In this document: piece after piece, positions 11,128 to 21,720 of the stretch
Numbering within the stretch: the stretch's first letter is position 1
How the letters are laid out: every line of letters begins with the position of its first letter
NCBI GenBank assembly: GCA_008729055.1
Contig: SDUX01000002.1
Coordinates: 434,001 to 498,000 of the forward strand
DNA length: 64,000 bases
Direction of reading: 5' to 3'
Source: Pyropia haitanensis
Lineage: Eukaryota > Rhodophyta > Bangiophyceae > Bangiales > Bangiaceae
Notes under the pieces: generated by a model
Told to the model about the DNA's origin: nothing
The model's input: the letters and a program-made list of their open reading frames with translations, nothing else
The model's database searches: none
Position numbers and translations under genes: made by a program

Positions 11128-13619
11128 TGCCGCCATCAGCGTCGTCGCCGTCGCCGTTGGGAGTGGCGCCCGCGGCGTCGTCGGCGCCGTCGACGCCGGC
11201 GGCGAGCGCCGCGGCGGCCACCCAGTGGCGGCCAAACGCGGCGGCCACCTCCCGCGCGATGCCCTCCAGGCAGGGGCCCTCAGCGGTCCAGTCCACCGCC
11301 GTTGCCAGCCGCACCAGCAGGGCAGGCACCGCGACGGGGTCCAAGTGGAGACCCTCCAGCGGCATGGGCAGCGTCGCCAGCACGGGCGCGCTGTCGCCGT
11401 CGCCGCCACCGTCACCGCCGTCGACGCCGTCGCCGCTGTCGCCGCCGTCACGCTGGCCGCTGCCGTCAATGCGGAGCGAAAAGTACTCGTCGAGCAGCGG
11501 CGCGCGGTCGACCAGCAGCGCCACCGCGTCCGCGGCGGTGGTGGGCGCAGACGCGAGCGGGGGAGCGTCCTTGCCCCCCGCGGCGCCCCCCCCCCCCACG
11601 CGGCGGACACCAGCGCGGCCAGTGGCGGCGGCGGCACCAGCACCGCCGCGTCCGTGTCGGCAAACCGGACGAGGAGCTGCTGGTAGACGAGCTCGGTGAC
11701 GAGCGCGGGGATGTCGACGAGCAGCAGCCGCGTGCGGTGCTGGATGATGGCCGCCGTCCGCGACGCGACGCCCACAAACACGTGCTCCCGGAGGGCGGCG
11801 CTGAGGCCTGCGTGTGACGCCGCGGCCACGTCGTCCAGCAGCGCCGCGACCGACGTGAGCAGGGGGGGAGCGTCGTCGGCACGCAGCCGCCGCCGGCGGA
11901 CGCGGCCCGCCAAGGCGGAGCGCGCCGACACGCCCATGTTGCCCACACCGCCGCCGGTACGACCGCCACCGCCCGCGTCCTCTTCGCCGTCGGGGGGTGG
12001 CAGCTCAGGGGGGAGGAGGACCAGGGCGTCGGCGTCAACGGCGCCCGCCGCGGGCGCCCGCGAAGCAGCCAGGCCGGGTCGGCCAGGCCGGGCCGCCTCC
12101 CCCCTCGCAGCCGACGCGGCTGGGCGCCGCCCCCCCCCCCGCCGTCGGCACCGCCACCCCCCAGGGAGGCGCTAAAGTACGCGTCCAGGGCGCCTGCCGG
12201 GTTGGCCGCGTCCGTCCGCACCAGCCGGTTGGGCGCGGCGCGCGGCGGCGGCGTGCCGGCCACCGCCTCAGCGGCCCCACGTTTCCGCTTGGCCACGTGC
12301 GCGGGCGAGCCGCCGCCGCCGCCGCCGCCGCCCCACTCCCCGTCGCTGCCGTCGCTGTCGCCGCTATCGCCGTCCCCGATGGCCGCGGCGGCCGCCGCCA
12401 CCGCGGCACCGCGGCGCCCGCCGCCCCGACCCCCCCCCGCCGGTGATGGCGACGGCGTGCCCGGCATCGCCACCCCCTCCCCGCCGGTCGGCGGCGCCAC
12501 CGACGCGGCCACAAAGGTGCGTGACGCGGCGGCTGCCTGGAGGACGGTGCCGATGGCGGCCGCGGCAGCGGCGGCGACGTCGGCCTCGCCCAGGAAGCGC
12601 ACCTCCTTCTTGGTCGGGTGCACGTTGACATCCAACACCTGCGGGGGCATCGTCAGCGATACGTACACCCACGGGCGGGCGCCCGTCGGCAGCACCCCCG
12701 CGTACGCCGCGTCCACCGCCCGCCGCAGCGGGCCGCATTCGACCAGACGCCCATTGATAAAGGTGATGAAGACCGCCTTGCGGGCGCGGTAGCCGGCGTT
12801 GGAGGCGAGCCCGTCGCCCGTCACGCCACCCGCCCGAAACGTCCACGGCAGGAGCTCCCGCTCGACCGCCGCGCCAAAGACCGCCCGCACGTTGTCGCGG
12901 AGGGTGGCCCCAACGACGGTGCGGACGTCCGGGACCCCCCCGCCGCCGCCCGCGCCGCCCCCCCCCTCCTCCTTGCGTACCGAAAACGCAACGCCCGCGT
13001 AGCGGAGGGCGTAGCGCCCCACCACCTCCACGCACGCGCGGTACTCCTCGCCCGGCGGGCGCGCCGCGCGCGCGCGGGCGGGGAGGTTGTAAAACAGGTC
13101 CTCCACCACCACCGCCGTGCCGACAGACCCGGCAAGCGCAACCGGCGGCGTGCCGGCAGGGGTGATGGCGCCGCCCGCGTACGAGGCGCGGTACGCCAGC
13201 GGGCTGCCCCGCGTCTTGGACGTGATCGCCACGCGGCCGACGGTGGAGAGGGCGGCGAGCGCCTCGCCGCGAAAGCCAAACGTGCCAATCGAGGACAGGT
13301 CATCGGCAGAGGAGAGCTTGGACGTTGCGTGGCGTGCGCAGAGGAGCGGAAAGTCCGACGGCGGCACGCCGCACCCGTCGTCAACGACGGTGAGGGCCTT
13401 GGCGCCGCCGCCGCGGGTGGTGACCGAGATGGACGTGGCGCCCGCGTCGAGCGCGTTTTCCAGCAGCTCCTTGAGCGCAGCCGACGGGCGGGTGACGACC
13501 TCCCCCGCGGCGATGAGGTTGACCACCTCTGGCGGCAGCTGCCGGATGGGCGGGGGGGTGACACGTCCAGGGGGGGGGAGCGTCGGCCGGGGGGAAGCGG
13601 GGTCCGTGTCTGCCTCCAT
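10898..13619 (-). CDS. MLH1: DNA mismatch repair protein MLH1 (MutL homologue)
   Basis: MLH1 pairs with PMS1/PMS2/MLH3 to form MutL complexes in nuclear mismatch repair and meiotic crossing-over. The start is the ATG at 13619 (MEADTDP). The GHKL ATPase comes first: LIAAGEVV, ELLENALDAGATSI, VDDGCGV, GFRGEALAAL and DLFYNLPAR. Then comes the transducer domain with NGRLVECGPL and VLDVNVHPTKKEVRFL. The C-terminal domain includes HRTRLLLVDIPALV and ends in FERC, the invariant MLH1 terminus. A long acidic/Gly linker separates the halves. Two frame breaks occur, each at a G run on the coding strand: 11 G near 12130-12140 and 12 G near 11585-11597. Each is restored by one extra G, after which the whole protein is coherent. 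No catalytic residue is missing in the ATPase motifs I can read. An open frame extends upstream to 13859 but lacks MLH1 character. Confidence 0.92.
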
Positions 13620-15384
13620 CCAAAAGTGCCGCAGCCGCAGGGCGAGAAAAAGACTAGGAGGGAGCCGCGCGTCAGCGGAAGCACAACACAGACGGGGGGG
13701 TGGTCGGGCGGGGCACAGCGGCACGAGTGACCACGACACCAGCCGGCGGCAGCTGGTCGACGTGGGGCTTGGCGGGTCCGACTGAGCGCCGAGGTGGACA
13801 AGGACGCCCACACTCGCACGTCTGCGTGTTGGTGCATCCAACTTTTCGCGGCAGGCCACACCACCTGTGGTTCCTGGCTGAGGTACTTACATCGACAAAT
13901 GTTCTTGCAAGTGACGAGGAACGCCACGTTGGGGAGGAGGACCAAGACTCTTGCGGACGCGAGGAGCGGTTGCGAGTCCCCAGCAGACGCCTCGAGACCC
14001 CGCCGCATGGGGAGCGCCACGCACCGTCACGTCCGCCGCGGGCGGCGGGCGTGGGCGTGGCCGTCCCGCCCACGCTCCCCCTCCTCGCCGCCGCGTTACG
14101 CCCCTGCTCACCGTGCTGCCGTTCTCCAAGTGGGGTCGCTGGCAGCGCCTGGGTTTGTCTGCCACGACCCGTGGCTCCCACCGCGTCGCTCCTGCTTCCG
14201 CCGCCCGTGTCACACCCGCCGCGGCCGTCGCCGCCGCGGTCGCCCCGGCGCGTCCCACCCAGCATGCCGGGTCGGCCAGCGGCGTGGGCGGCACGCCATG
14301 GACACCCCGCCCCCTCCGTGGGGTGTGTGGGGTCCGTACCCCCTTCCTGATTCCCATCTTCACGGTCGTGCGCCTCACCCGCTCCCCCCCTGCCGCCCGC
14401 CACCTTTCCTCCCCCCGCCATGCCACGCTCTTCCCCCTCTGACCAGCCCAGGCAGTGGCGGTGGCCCGCCGCCGCCCGCCCCGCGGCTTGGGACGTCATG
14501 CGAACCTGGGCGTGCCGACCGGCTGGGACGCGCCGCGGGGGCACGCCCCGTTTCACCGCCCGCCCCCCCCCCCCCCCCGCCTCCCCCCGCCTTGGCGCGC
14601 CGCCGCCACGGCACCCGCGTGGCGACGCGGGCGGCACCGCCCGCTGGCGGGGGGGCGGGGTCGGGCGGCGCAGCGGCCGCACCGGCGGGCAGCGTTGCGG
14701 GCGTGGCGGGGGGTGCCCCGCTGGGGCTCCTTCCCCTCCCCCCCCCGCCCGTGCCTGCCGCGCCGCCGCCACGCCGGCGGCGCGTGGCAGGGGGGAGGGG
14801 GGGGGTTCCCCGCGGTGGGGCCTGGCCACCCGCGCGGCAGTGGCAGGAGGGGGGCGGCGACGGTGACGGCGGCGGTGGTGGTGCGCCCGGCTGCGTGGGC
14901 GTGGCCGCCCACGCCACGGCCGGGCGCGGGGTCGGCAGAGACGGCGGCGGCCTCCCCCCCGTCCCGCCCCCTTGCTATTTGTGTGCCCGTATGTACGCGG
15001 CAGCCGCGGGGTCGGTACGCCGTCGCTGCCCCGAGCTCCCGTGGCTCGCGGTGGGGGGCGTCACGGACGGGCGCGCGTCAGGCGGGTGGCCACCTCGGGG
15101 CGTGCCCGTTGCCGGGCACGGCGTCGGTTGGGCGGGGGTCTGGCGGTGCCTTTGACCGGCCGAGGGGGGGCGACCCCGCCCGCCGCTCCTGCCGTGCGTC
15201 TTGCCTGTCGGCGCGTGTTCGGGCGCCCTCTGTGCAACCCCGCCGGTTCCTCTCGGCCACTCTCACCACGACCACGCCCTCTGCTTGCGCCCCCTTGTCC
15301 GCCATCCACTGCAACGCTTCCCCCCCCCCCGCCCCCTCCCATTGACGTTGTGTGCGCGGTGACCGACGCCGCTCTCCAAGCGCC
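13620..15384. other. Divergent intergenic region upstream of MLH1 and the unknown + strand gene
   Basis: 1.77 kb. The part next to MLH1 (13790-13960) is less GC-rich and is a candidate promoter area. The remainder is C-rich/GC-rich simple sequence with overlapping open frames on both strands and no recognisable domain. Confidence 0.45.
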
Positions 15385-15610
15385 ATGGAAATGAAGCGAG
15401 ACGCACGCGGCGGCGGGGCGGGTTCCTTGTCGGGCTCGTCTGCGTGTACCCCCACCTCGCCGTCGCCGCCGTCGTCGCCCATTATCCTTGGCCGCGCTGG
15501 CGGCGCGGGTGGCCTTACTCGCACCGCCGCGATCATCCGCACCACGGCTGTCGACGTGGACTTTGACGCTGACGCGACGGGCGGCGCGCCCGGCACTGCG
15601 CACAGCGGCA

Positions 15611-15660
<50 letters not shown>

Positions 15661-15808
15661 GGCGGTGGCGCGGCGGGGGACAGCCATGACGCCGGCGGCG
15701 GCGGCGGTGGCCGCGGCGGCCGGCGGCTCGGGCCGGGCGTGTCGGTCGCGGTGGCGGCGAGCCGGCTGGGGCGGCTGCTCGAGCGGGAGGCGTCGACGCC
15801 CGACGCCA

Positions 15809-15850
<42 letters not shown>

Positions 15851-16635
15851 AGCGGTACAAGCCGCTGCGCAAGCGGCGGGTGACCAAGCGCCCCGACGGG
15901 CGGGTCATCCGGACGGCCGTGTATACAGTGTTGGTGCCAGTGGACGCGGCCGGCGTCGTCACGGGGCCGGCCGCGCCCGTCGGGCCGGGCGGGTTTGTGT
16001 CTGTGCCGGCCCCCGTGTACGTGCCGCCGCCGCCGCCGCCACCGCCGCCGCCGCCCCCCCCGCCCCCCCCGCTGCCGTCGGCACGGGCGGCGGCGCGGGC
16101 CCGCCCCCCGCGGGTGGACCCGGGGGTGCCGACCGACCTGACGCTCCGGCCGACGCTGTCGGCTGGCGGCACCGCCGCGTTTGCGGGCGTGACCGTCCCG
16201 ACGGGCGCGTACGTGGGGATGCTCCAGACCGCGTGCACGCGGCTGCAGGCGGAGCTCGCCGCCGCGACGCGGCGGGTGGCGGCGCTCGAGGCGGCCGCCG
16301 CCGCCGCCGCTGCCAAAGCGCCGCCGCCGCGGTCCGCGCCGCCGTCGCCGTCGGCCACGCCCGCGGCCGCGGTCGCGGCCGCGCCGCCGACGGCGCGCTC
16401 CCTCGCGGCCGCCCTCGGCCGCTACCGCCGCTCGCCGCGGACCGCGGCGGCGCGCACGTATCCCACCACCCGCCGCACGGCCACCGAGGTGCCGCTATCG
16501 CCGTCACCGCGGGCGCGTTCGGGTGCGGCGGGGACAGAGACGGCCGCGGCGGCGGCGGCGGCGGCGCGTCAGGGGCGGCTGCCGACGGGGACGGCTGGGC
16601 AAGGGGCGGCTGGCGGCGCGACGGCGGCAACGTCA

Positions 16636-16666
<31 letters not shown>

Positions 16667-17154
16667 TCAAGCCCGCCGCGGTGGTGACGTTTCCCTTTGG
16701 CTTTGGGGCGGGGCGGAAAAAGGGGCCGGCGCCCGCCGCGGCGGCGCCGCCCCGGGCGGCGTCGCCGGCGCCACCGGCGCGTGCCACCGACGGGACCCCC
16801 GCGGGCGCCGCCGCCCCCGACGCGCGGCGCCCACCGCCAACGCGGGTCGTCTCGGCCGGCGCCCTCCGCTACGATCGGCACGGCGCGGACGGCTCGGCGG
16901 CGGCGGCCGTCGGCTCGGCCAGCGCCCACACCGAGCGTGGCGGCACGCGCGGCCCGACGGCAGCGGCGGCGGCGGCGGCGTCTCTGGCGGATGAGGCGGA
17001 CCCCAACGGAGTGGGCGGCGCCGCGGACTTGCTCGGCCGCGTCGCCGCCAAGCTGCCCCGCGCCCGCTCGTCGGTGCGGTCGCCGCCGCGGCTGCCGCGC
17101 GCGCGCTCGCTGCATCGGTTTGGCAAGCGTCCGGGGGCGGCGGCGGCGGTGTAG
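15385..17154 (+). CDS. Hypothetical protein with basic core and short coiled coil
   Basis: Open frame of 589 residues. The ATG at 15385 sits in a strong context (GCCATGGAA), and I prefer it to the non-ATG extension. No family was recognised. Features in order: a Thr/Ile-rich segment (IIRTTAVDVDFDAD), a Gly run of about 20, a basic core KPLRKRRVTKRPDGR followed by VIRTAVYTVLVPVD, a Pro run, and a segment LTLRPTLSAGGTAAFAGVTV. Next is a short helix MLQTACTRLQAELAAATRRV that looks like a coiled coil. The rest is disordered Ala/Arg/Pro sequence with scattered SPR-type sites and a VVTFPFGFGAGRKK motif. Mixed hydrophobic segments between the low-complexity runs suggest a real protein. A nuclear or scaffold role would be a guess. 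Confidence 0.6.
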
Positions 17155-18636
17155 CCGTGGCGAGCGGGGGGGGGGGGGGGGGATGCGGGAGTTTGGGGTT
17201 GTGGTGGGTTGAGAAGCGGGCGTGTGGCGGAACCACCGGGGTTGGGGGTGCGGGTGTGCAGGGGGTAGGCGGGGGCGGGTCTCGGGAAACGTCTGCGCTG
17301 CTTGCGGTGGCGCTGGGTGGCGCGTGTGCGGCGCACCCGCTTGAGTCGACCGCCGCGTGCGGCCGCCTCAATCCGGTGGGTGTGGAGTCGGCCAGGAGGC
17401 CGACTGGGGAATGGTCGGGAGGTACGGGCGCGGTGCTTTTTCGTTTTTTCTCGTCGTGCCGCGCCCTCGCCCAGTCTCCACTAGCCGCTCCCGCTGCTTT
17501 GGCCTGGCCACAGGCGGCGGCGGCGGCGGGGGGGCAGAGAGCCGCACCGCAGTCCCACGCAGCGTGCGCTATCGGCCGCGGACGGTGGCGGCGGGGACGA
17601 CCTCGGTGGAAACCTGCTCAGCGGCAGCGCCCACGCGCAACGCGGGCGCGCGCGCCCCCGCCACAGACCCGCCGCGGTCGTCCACGCCAGCTCGGCGTGG
17701 CCAGCCGGCGGGGGCGGTGCGGCGTGCGCGGTAGCACCGCCCCCCCTGTCAAGCCAAACCCCCCGCCCCCTGTTCATCCCCGGCCACGGGCAGGGACGAG
17801 GGCGGGCCGCGACGGCGCGGCAATGCCAGCAGCGAGGGGGCCGCCGACGCCGCCGACGCCTGCTGGGTCCACCGCCACCCCCGCCGCCGCCGCGTGCGGG
17901 CGTCGGCCGTGGAGGCCGCCGCCGTCGCGGCGGCCGCCGCCACGGACGGGCGACCGGCGGGAGCGGGCGAGCCCCGGGTGCCGACGGCCCGGCGCGTCGG
18001 CGGGGAACTGCAGAGGCGCTCCTGCGGCGGGCCGCCCCTCCGCCCGCCCGCGCGCCGTCATGGCGCCTTTATGGCGTGACGACGCGCGCGGTACTCAGAC
18101 CTCGGGGCGGGGTCTAGTTTGGATGCTATGGCGCGGCAGCCAGGGCGGACGACAGCGCGCGAGGGCGCGCCGCGCGGCAACGGCGGTCGCGGCGTGCGGA
18201 AAAATGACAACCGCCTCGTGGCAGTCTACTACTGTATGGGACGCGAAGTGCCGCGCTGGCAGCGCCGCACCAGGCGCGCCCATTGGTCCGGCGACGCAGA
18301 TTGGGGACAAGAAAATCCGCCGCGGGGGTCACCCACGCCTCACCCCGCTCCTGACACAGCCAGTCTGGGCCACTGCCGGCCCCCGTGTAGGCCAACAACC
18401 ACCCCCCCCACCTTTCGTGCAGCACGCGCCGCAGCGCGCGTCGTCTTGCGCCCGCAACGGCCGCGACACGCCCCGCGCGGCAACCGCGTCTGGCCTACGG
18501 GAGCGCAGCCTACCGCGGTGGCGGCCGCGCCCCGCCATTGCCCGCGGCTACCTACCGCGCCGGCGCCTGATGCGCGTGGCCGTTCACGCGCTTTCTTCCC
18601 TTCCCTTCCCGCCCCCCCCCCCCCCCGGCCGTCACG
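17155..18636. other. Intergenic, unknown gene to ZIP transporter
   Basis: 1.48 kb tandem-orientation spacer. GC-rich; 18060-18350 is slightly AT-richer. A C14 run lies about 10 bp before the ZIP start codon. No coding evidence beyond composition-driven open frames. Confidence 0.45.
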
Positions 18637-19896
18637 ATGGCCGGCGGCGTTGCGTTTGACGCGCGCCTGCTCGCGGCCATCCCCGCGGCGACGACGCTGT
18701 CGGTCGCGGCGGGCTTTTGCTCGGGCCTCGGCGGCGCGCTGGCGGTGGCGCTCGACCGGCGGCCGTCCCTGGAGCGGCTGGCGCTGTGGCAGGGCGCCGT
18801 TGGCGGCGTGCTGCTCTGCTGGTCGTGGACGGACGTGCTGCCCGAGGCGGCGGCGGGGCTCCGGTCGGGGCCCCGCGCGGCCGCGCTGTTTGCGGGGGGG
18901 GTGGGCGTCATGTGGGCCGCCGCCGCGGGGGTGCGCCGGCTGGGCGTGGGCGGTCGGGCGGCGCGACGGGCGGCCGGGGGTGGCGCCGGTGGTGGGGCGC
19001 CACGCGTAGGGGGGGGGGGTGAGGCGGGGAGGATACGCAGCGGTGGTGGTCGGGGGGGAGGCGCGGACCGAGGCGCCGACGTGGCGACACGGGTGGCTGA
19101 GCAGCCAAGATGGGTGGTGCCTGGGGAGACGCGGTGGGAGGGGGACGGGGTCCACGGGGGGGCGGTGGGGGGGGGGGGGGGCGCCGCCCGCCCTGCCGAG
19201 GGCGACGGCAGCCCCCGTCGGTGGGCGTCGGCGTCCACGTGGGGAGGTGAGCTGCCGCCAGGAGGCGGCAGACCACCGCCGCGGCCCCTCCCTGCCCGGG
19301 ATGTGCCCCTGTCGGTAGCGATTGGCACGGGGGAGCACCGGGAGCTGGCGCCCGTCGACGGCGACGACGTTGACGACGCGCACGTGGCCGAGGTGCTTGC
19401 GTGCGCGTGGGTGACCTTCCTCGCGCTCGCGGCGCACAACATGCTGGAAGGGGCGGCCATTTGCCTGGCCAGCTACGAGGGCCTGGACAAGGGCCTGCCG
19501 CTGGCGTTTGCGGTCGGCCTCGAGAATATCCCCGAGGGCATGGCCATCGCGTTCCCACTCTACTTTGCCACCCGCTGCCGGTGGGTGGCGGTCGGCGCGG
19601 CGCTCGCGAGCGGCCTGTTTGAGCCCGCCGGCGTCGCGGCGGTCGCGGCGTTTATGCGCCCCTGGTTTGGCCAGGAGCTCGTCTCGTCCTTCCTCGCCGT
19701 CCTGTCGGGCATCATGGTGTTCCTCGCCGCGTTTGAGATGCTGCCGCTGGCGGTGAAGCACTCGCAAGGGGGGGGGGGGGGGGGGGGGGCGGGCGCCATG
19801 CCCCGCCTGTCGAGCGTGCTCGGCGCGGGGGTGCTCGGCGCGTCGCTCGTCAGCCCGCTGCTGATCAACTATGCGCGGATCGGGACGGACATGTAG
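18637..19896 (+). CDS. ZIP-family divalent metal transporter (ZupT/ZTP29-like)
   Basis: 419 residues. ZIP proteins move Zn2+ and related ions into the cytosol from outside or from organelles. Three predicted membrane helices occur near the N-terminus (TTLSVAAGFCSGLGGALAV; AVGGVLLCWSWTDVLPEA; ALFAGGVGVMWAAAAGV). A long Gly/Arg/Glu loop of about 140 residues follows in the usual cytosolic variable region, then five more helices. The binuclear metal site is recognisable: HNMLEG (His267) in helix IV and ENIPEG (Glu296) in helix V, then the SGLFEPAGV helix typical of the ZTP29/ZupT branch. The first residue of the helix V motif is Glu where ZupT-type proteins usually have His, which could alter metal choice. 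The C-terminus (LINYARIGTDM) lies just after the last helix. The loop lacks the usual His-rich cluster. Confidence 0.88.
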   Translation: MAGGVAFDARLLAAIPAATTLSVAAGFCSGLGGALAVALDRRPSLERLALWQGAVGGVLLCWSWTDVLPEAAAGLRSGPRAAALFAGGVGVMWAAAAGVRRLGVGGRAARRAAGGGAGGGAPRVGGGGEAGRIRSGGGRGGGADRGADVATRVAEQPRWVVPGETRWEGDGVHGGAVGGGGGAARPAEGDGSPRRWASASTWGGELPPGGGRPPPRPLPARDVPLSVAIGTGEHRELAPVDGDDVDDAHVAEVLACAWVTFLALAAHNMLEGAAICLASYEGLDKGLPLAFAVGLENIPEGMAIAFPLYFATRCRWVAVGAALASGLFEPAGVAAVAAFMRPWFGQELVSSFLAVLSGIMVFLAAFEMLPLAVKHSQGGGGGGGAGAMPRLSSVLGAGVLGASLVSPLLINYARIGTDM

Positions 19897-20910
19897 CAGC
19901 GGGCCGTGACTGTGGGAGGAGGTGGGGGGCGGGGGGGGTGCGGGGGGCAATGGCCAGACAGATGCGTTTTTGAGGCGGGGGAGCTTGCTGCCATCTTGCC
20001 ATTGACGCCGCCCTCGTTGGGGTTATTCCCTCTGTGCTCTGCGTCTGGCGTGGCAGCTGCGCTGGCGCTCACGGGCTTGTCGTTTGTCCGCGGCCAGACG
20101 TCGACCCATTCTGCGGCACCCCCCCTACCCGTCGTATCTTCCCCCGTACCCCCTTCCCCGTCTTTTTTCCCTTCCGCCTAGCAGCGCGCCCTCGTCGGGA
20201 CGCCACTGCTGCTGGGTCGCTCCCCTGCCCCCTGTTGTAGGTGGGTGAGTCTCCTCCGACATCGCCCTATCCATTCCACCTCTGTTTCGACTGACGAGAC
20301 GGCAGTGAGGTTTCGTGCCACCGGCCACCACCGACAAGGCGCTGCGCGTCAGGTACAAGGCGCATCACGGCAACGCCGCCGGCAGGTGGGCGGCGCCGTC
20401 CTCCCCGTGCACCCGAGGCGTGGCAAGGACTGTTGGTTGGAGAGCGGAGGGGGGCGGAATGAGAGGGCGGGTCCACAAACGGTGTTGGGCGACGCGCTGG
20501 CCGGACCGAGCTGTGTGCCTTGGGTGCGGGTGGCTCCTGGCGACCGTTGCGCTGGGGCCCAACGCCTCCACCCTCTCTGAAATGACTGCTTTCCCCTTCT
20601 CGTCCCTGCTGTCGTCGACTCGTGTGCAAGGCATGGTGCGGCGAGTGTCAAGCATGAGTGTTCCTCGTCGGCGCTGGCTGTGATGCCATTCTGGCGTTTG
20701 GTACAAGGGGGTCCTACGTCGACGGCGGCCGGGTTGGTGGCTTCCATGAGCCCTGTGCACGTCAGGCACTGGGGTGTCCCTCAGGTTCAGCTGTATTGCC
20801 ACTCTTCCGGCAAGTGGGAGCAACACAGAGAGCTTTATGCAATGGAGAAGTTCTATATGCATGCAGTCGCCCCTCCACCACACACTGATTTACATGCGAT
20901 GAGTGGGTCC
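19897..20910. other. Convergent intergenic region, ZIP to CBM48 gene
   Basis: 1.0 kb between two 3' ends. Base composition is closer to average than most of the window, and there are several T-rich pyrimidine stretches (20135-20175). The short open frames use non-ATG starts and show no domain. I see no gene. Confidence 0.45.
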
Positions 20911-21720
20911 CTAGACCTCCAGGACGTTGTTCACATTCCCATCTGCATCCGTGACCGTGTTACCAGACGCGTCATTGATCCACGAGCCGTCCATGATGTA
21001 CTTGTACTGGTACGTCCCCGGCTTGAGGCGCAGCGTGGCGCCCCCGTCGGCCGAGCAGTCCACTTCCTCCGCCCAGCTGTCCCAGCTGCCCTTGACGGCC
21101 ACCTTGTGGCCCGTGCCACCCATGGCCAGGTGAAAGGTCACCTCCTTCTTGCCATCCGAAGGCGGCTCCACCGGGTGCTTGTGCGTTTCCGTCGACTTGG
21201 TCTCGCCCGCAACCGCCCCAGCCGGCGGCAGCACCGCGTACGCCTCAGCTTCGGAAAACTTGGTCACCGGCACGGTCGCGTCGGCCACGGGCTTGACAGC
21301 CTTTGCAGGCAGCACCGCCTCGGCCTTGGCCGTGGCGGGCGCTTCGACAGCTACCACCGGCACGGTTTCGACTGGAGCGGTCTTGACCTTGGCGGCCGTC
21401 GTCGAGGGCGTCACCGTCTCGGACGTCGTCCGCAGAGTCTGGGATGGCGTCGCCAGCGTCTTGGACGGCGTCGGCTCCTTCACCTTTTCCTCCAGGCGCT
21501 CCTTGGCGCTCTTGTCGCCATTGACCGTCGGCGGCACGGTCTTGATGGACCCGTGGTCAGTCGCGCCATTAATCGACCGGTCGCCGGGCACGGGGTGGGT
21601 GGCGCCAGCGGGTGCGGCGGGGGGCGTCTTGGTCGCCGTGTGCACCGAGTCGTGGCCACCGCTCACCTTCTCGGTAACGGCATCGACCACGTTGCTGATC
21701 TTGCCCTTGATGGTGTTCAT
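20911..21720 (-). CDS. Small protein with C-terminal CBM48 (AMPK-type glycogen/starch-binding) module
   Basis: 269 residues from ATG 21720. Residues 1-190 are low-complexity Thr/Pro/Ala/Lys/Val (MNTIKGKISNVVDAVTEKV start, then repeated TPSKTL and TAPVETV-like pieces) and look disordered. Residues about 195-269 are a CBM48/AMPK-beta-type module: VTFHLAMGGTGHKVAVKGSWDSW, then LRLKPGTYQYKYIMDGSWIND and an NVNNVLEV end. The tryptophans in GSWDSW and GSW match the glucan-contacting positions of this family. No kinase-regulatory or catalytic domain is attached, so it is a stand-alone glucan binder, perhaps targeting something to starch or glycogen; that role is inferred. Codon use is less GC-extreme than its neighbours, which may reflect high expression. 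Confidence 0.8.
   Translation of the reverse strand: MNTIKGKISNVVDAVTEKVSGGHDSVHTATKTPPAAPAGATHPVPGDRSINGATDHGSIKTVPPTVNGDKSAKERLEEKVKEPTPSKTLATPSQTLRTTSETVTPSTTAAKVKTAPVETVPVVAVEAPATAKAEAVLPAKAVKPVADATVPVTKFSEAEAYAVLPPAGAVAGETKSTETHKHPVEPPSDGKKEVTFHLAMGGTGHKVAVKGSWDSWAEEVDCSADGGATLRLKPGTYQYKYIMDGSWINDASGNTVTDADGNVNNVLEV

Noticed and set aside
10898..13619. MLH1 as a pseudogene because of two frameshifts
   Set aside because: Both breaks are single-base deficits in G11/G12 runs, all motifs on either side are intact, and other essential genes in the window show the same pattern.
13620..13859. N-terminal extension of MLH1 by 80 residues
   Set aside because: No similarity to MLH1 N-termini. The ATG at 13619 sits the usual short distance before the IRQLPPEVVNLIAAGEV motif.
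15600..15690. Tandem GGC/GGT array as a regulatory repeat or CRISPR-like array
   Set aside because: It is a coding glycine run without spacers; similar triplet runs occur in most genes here.
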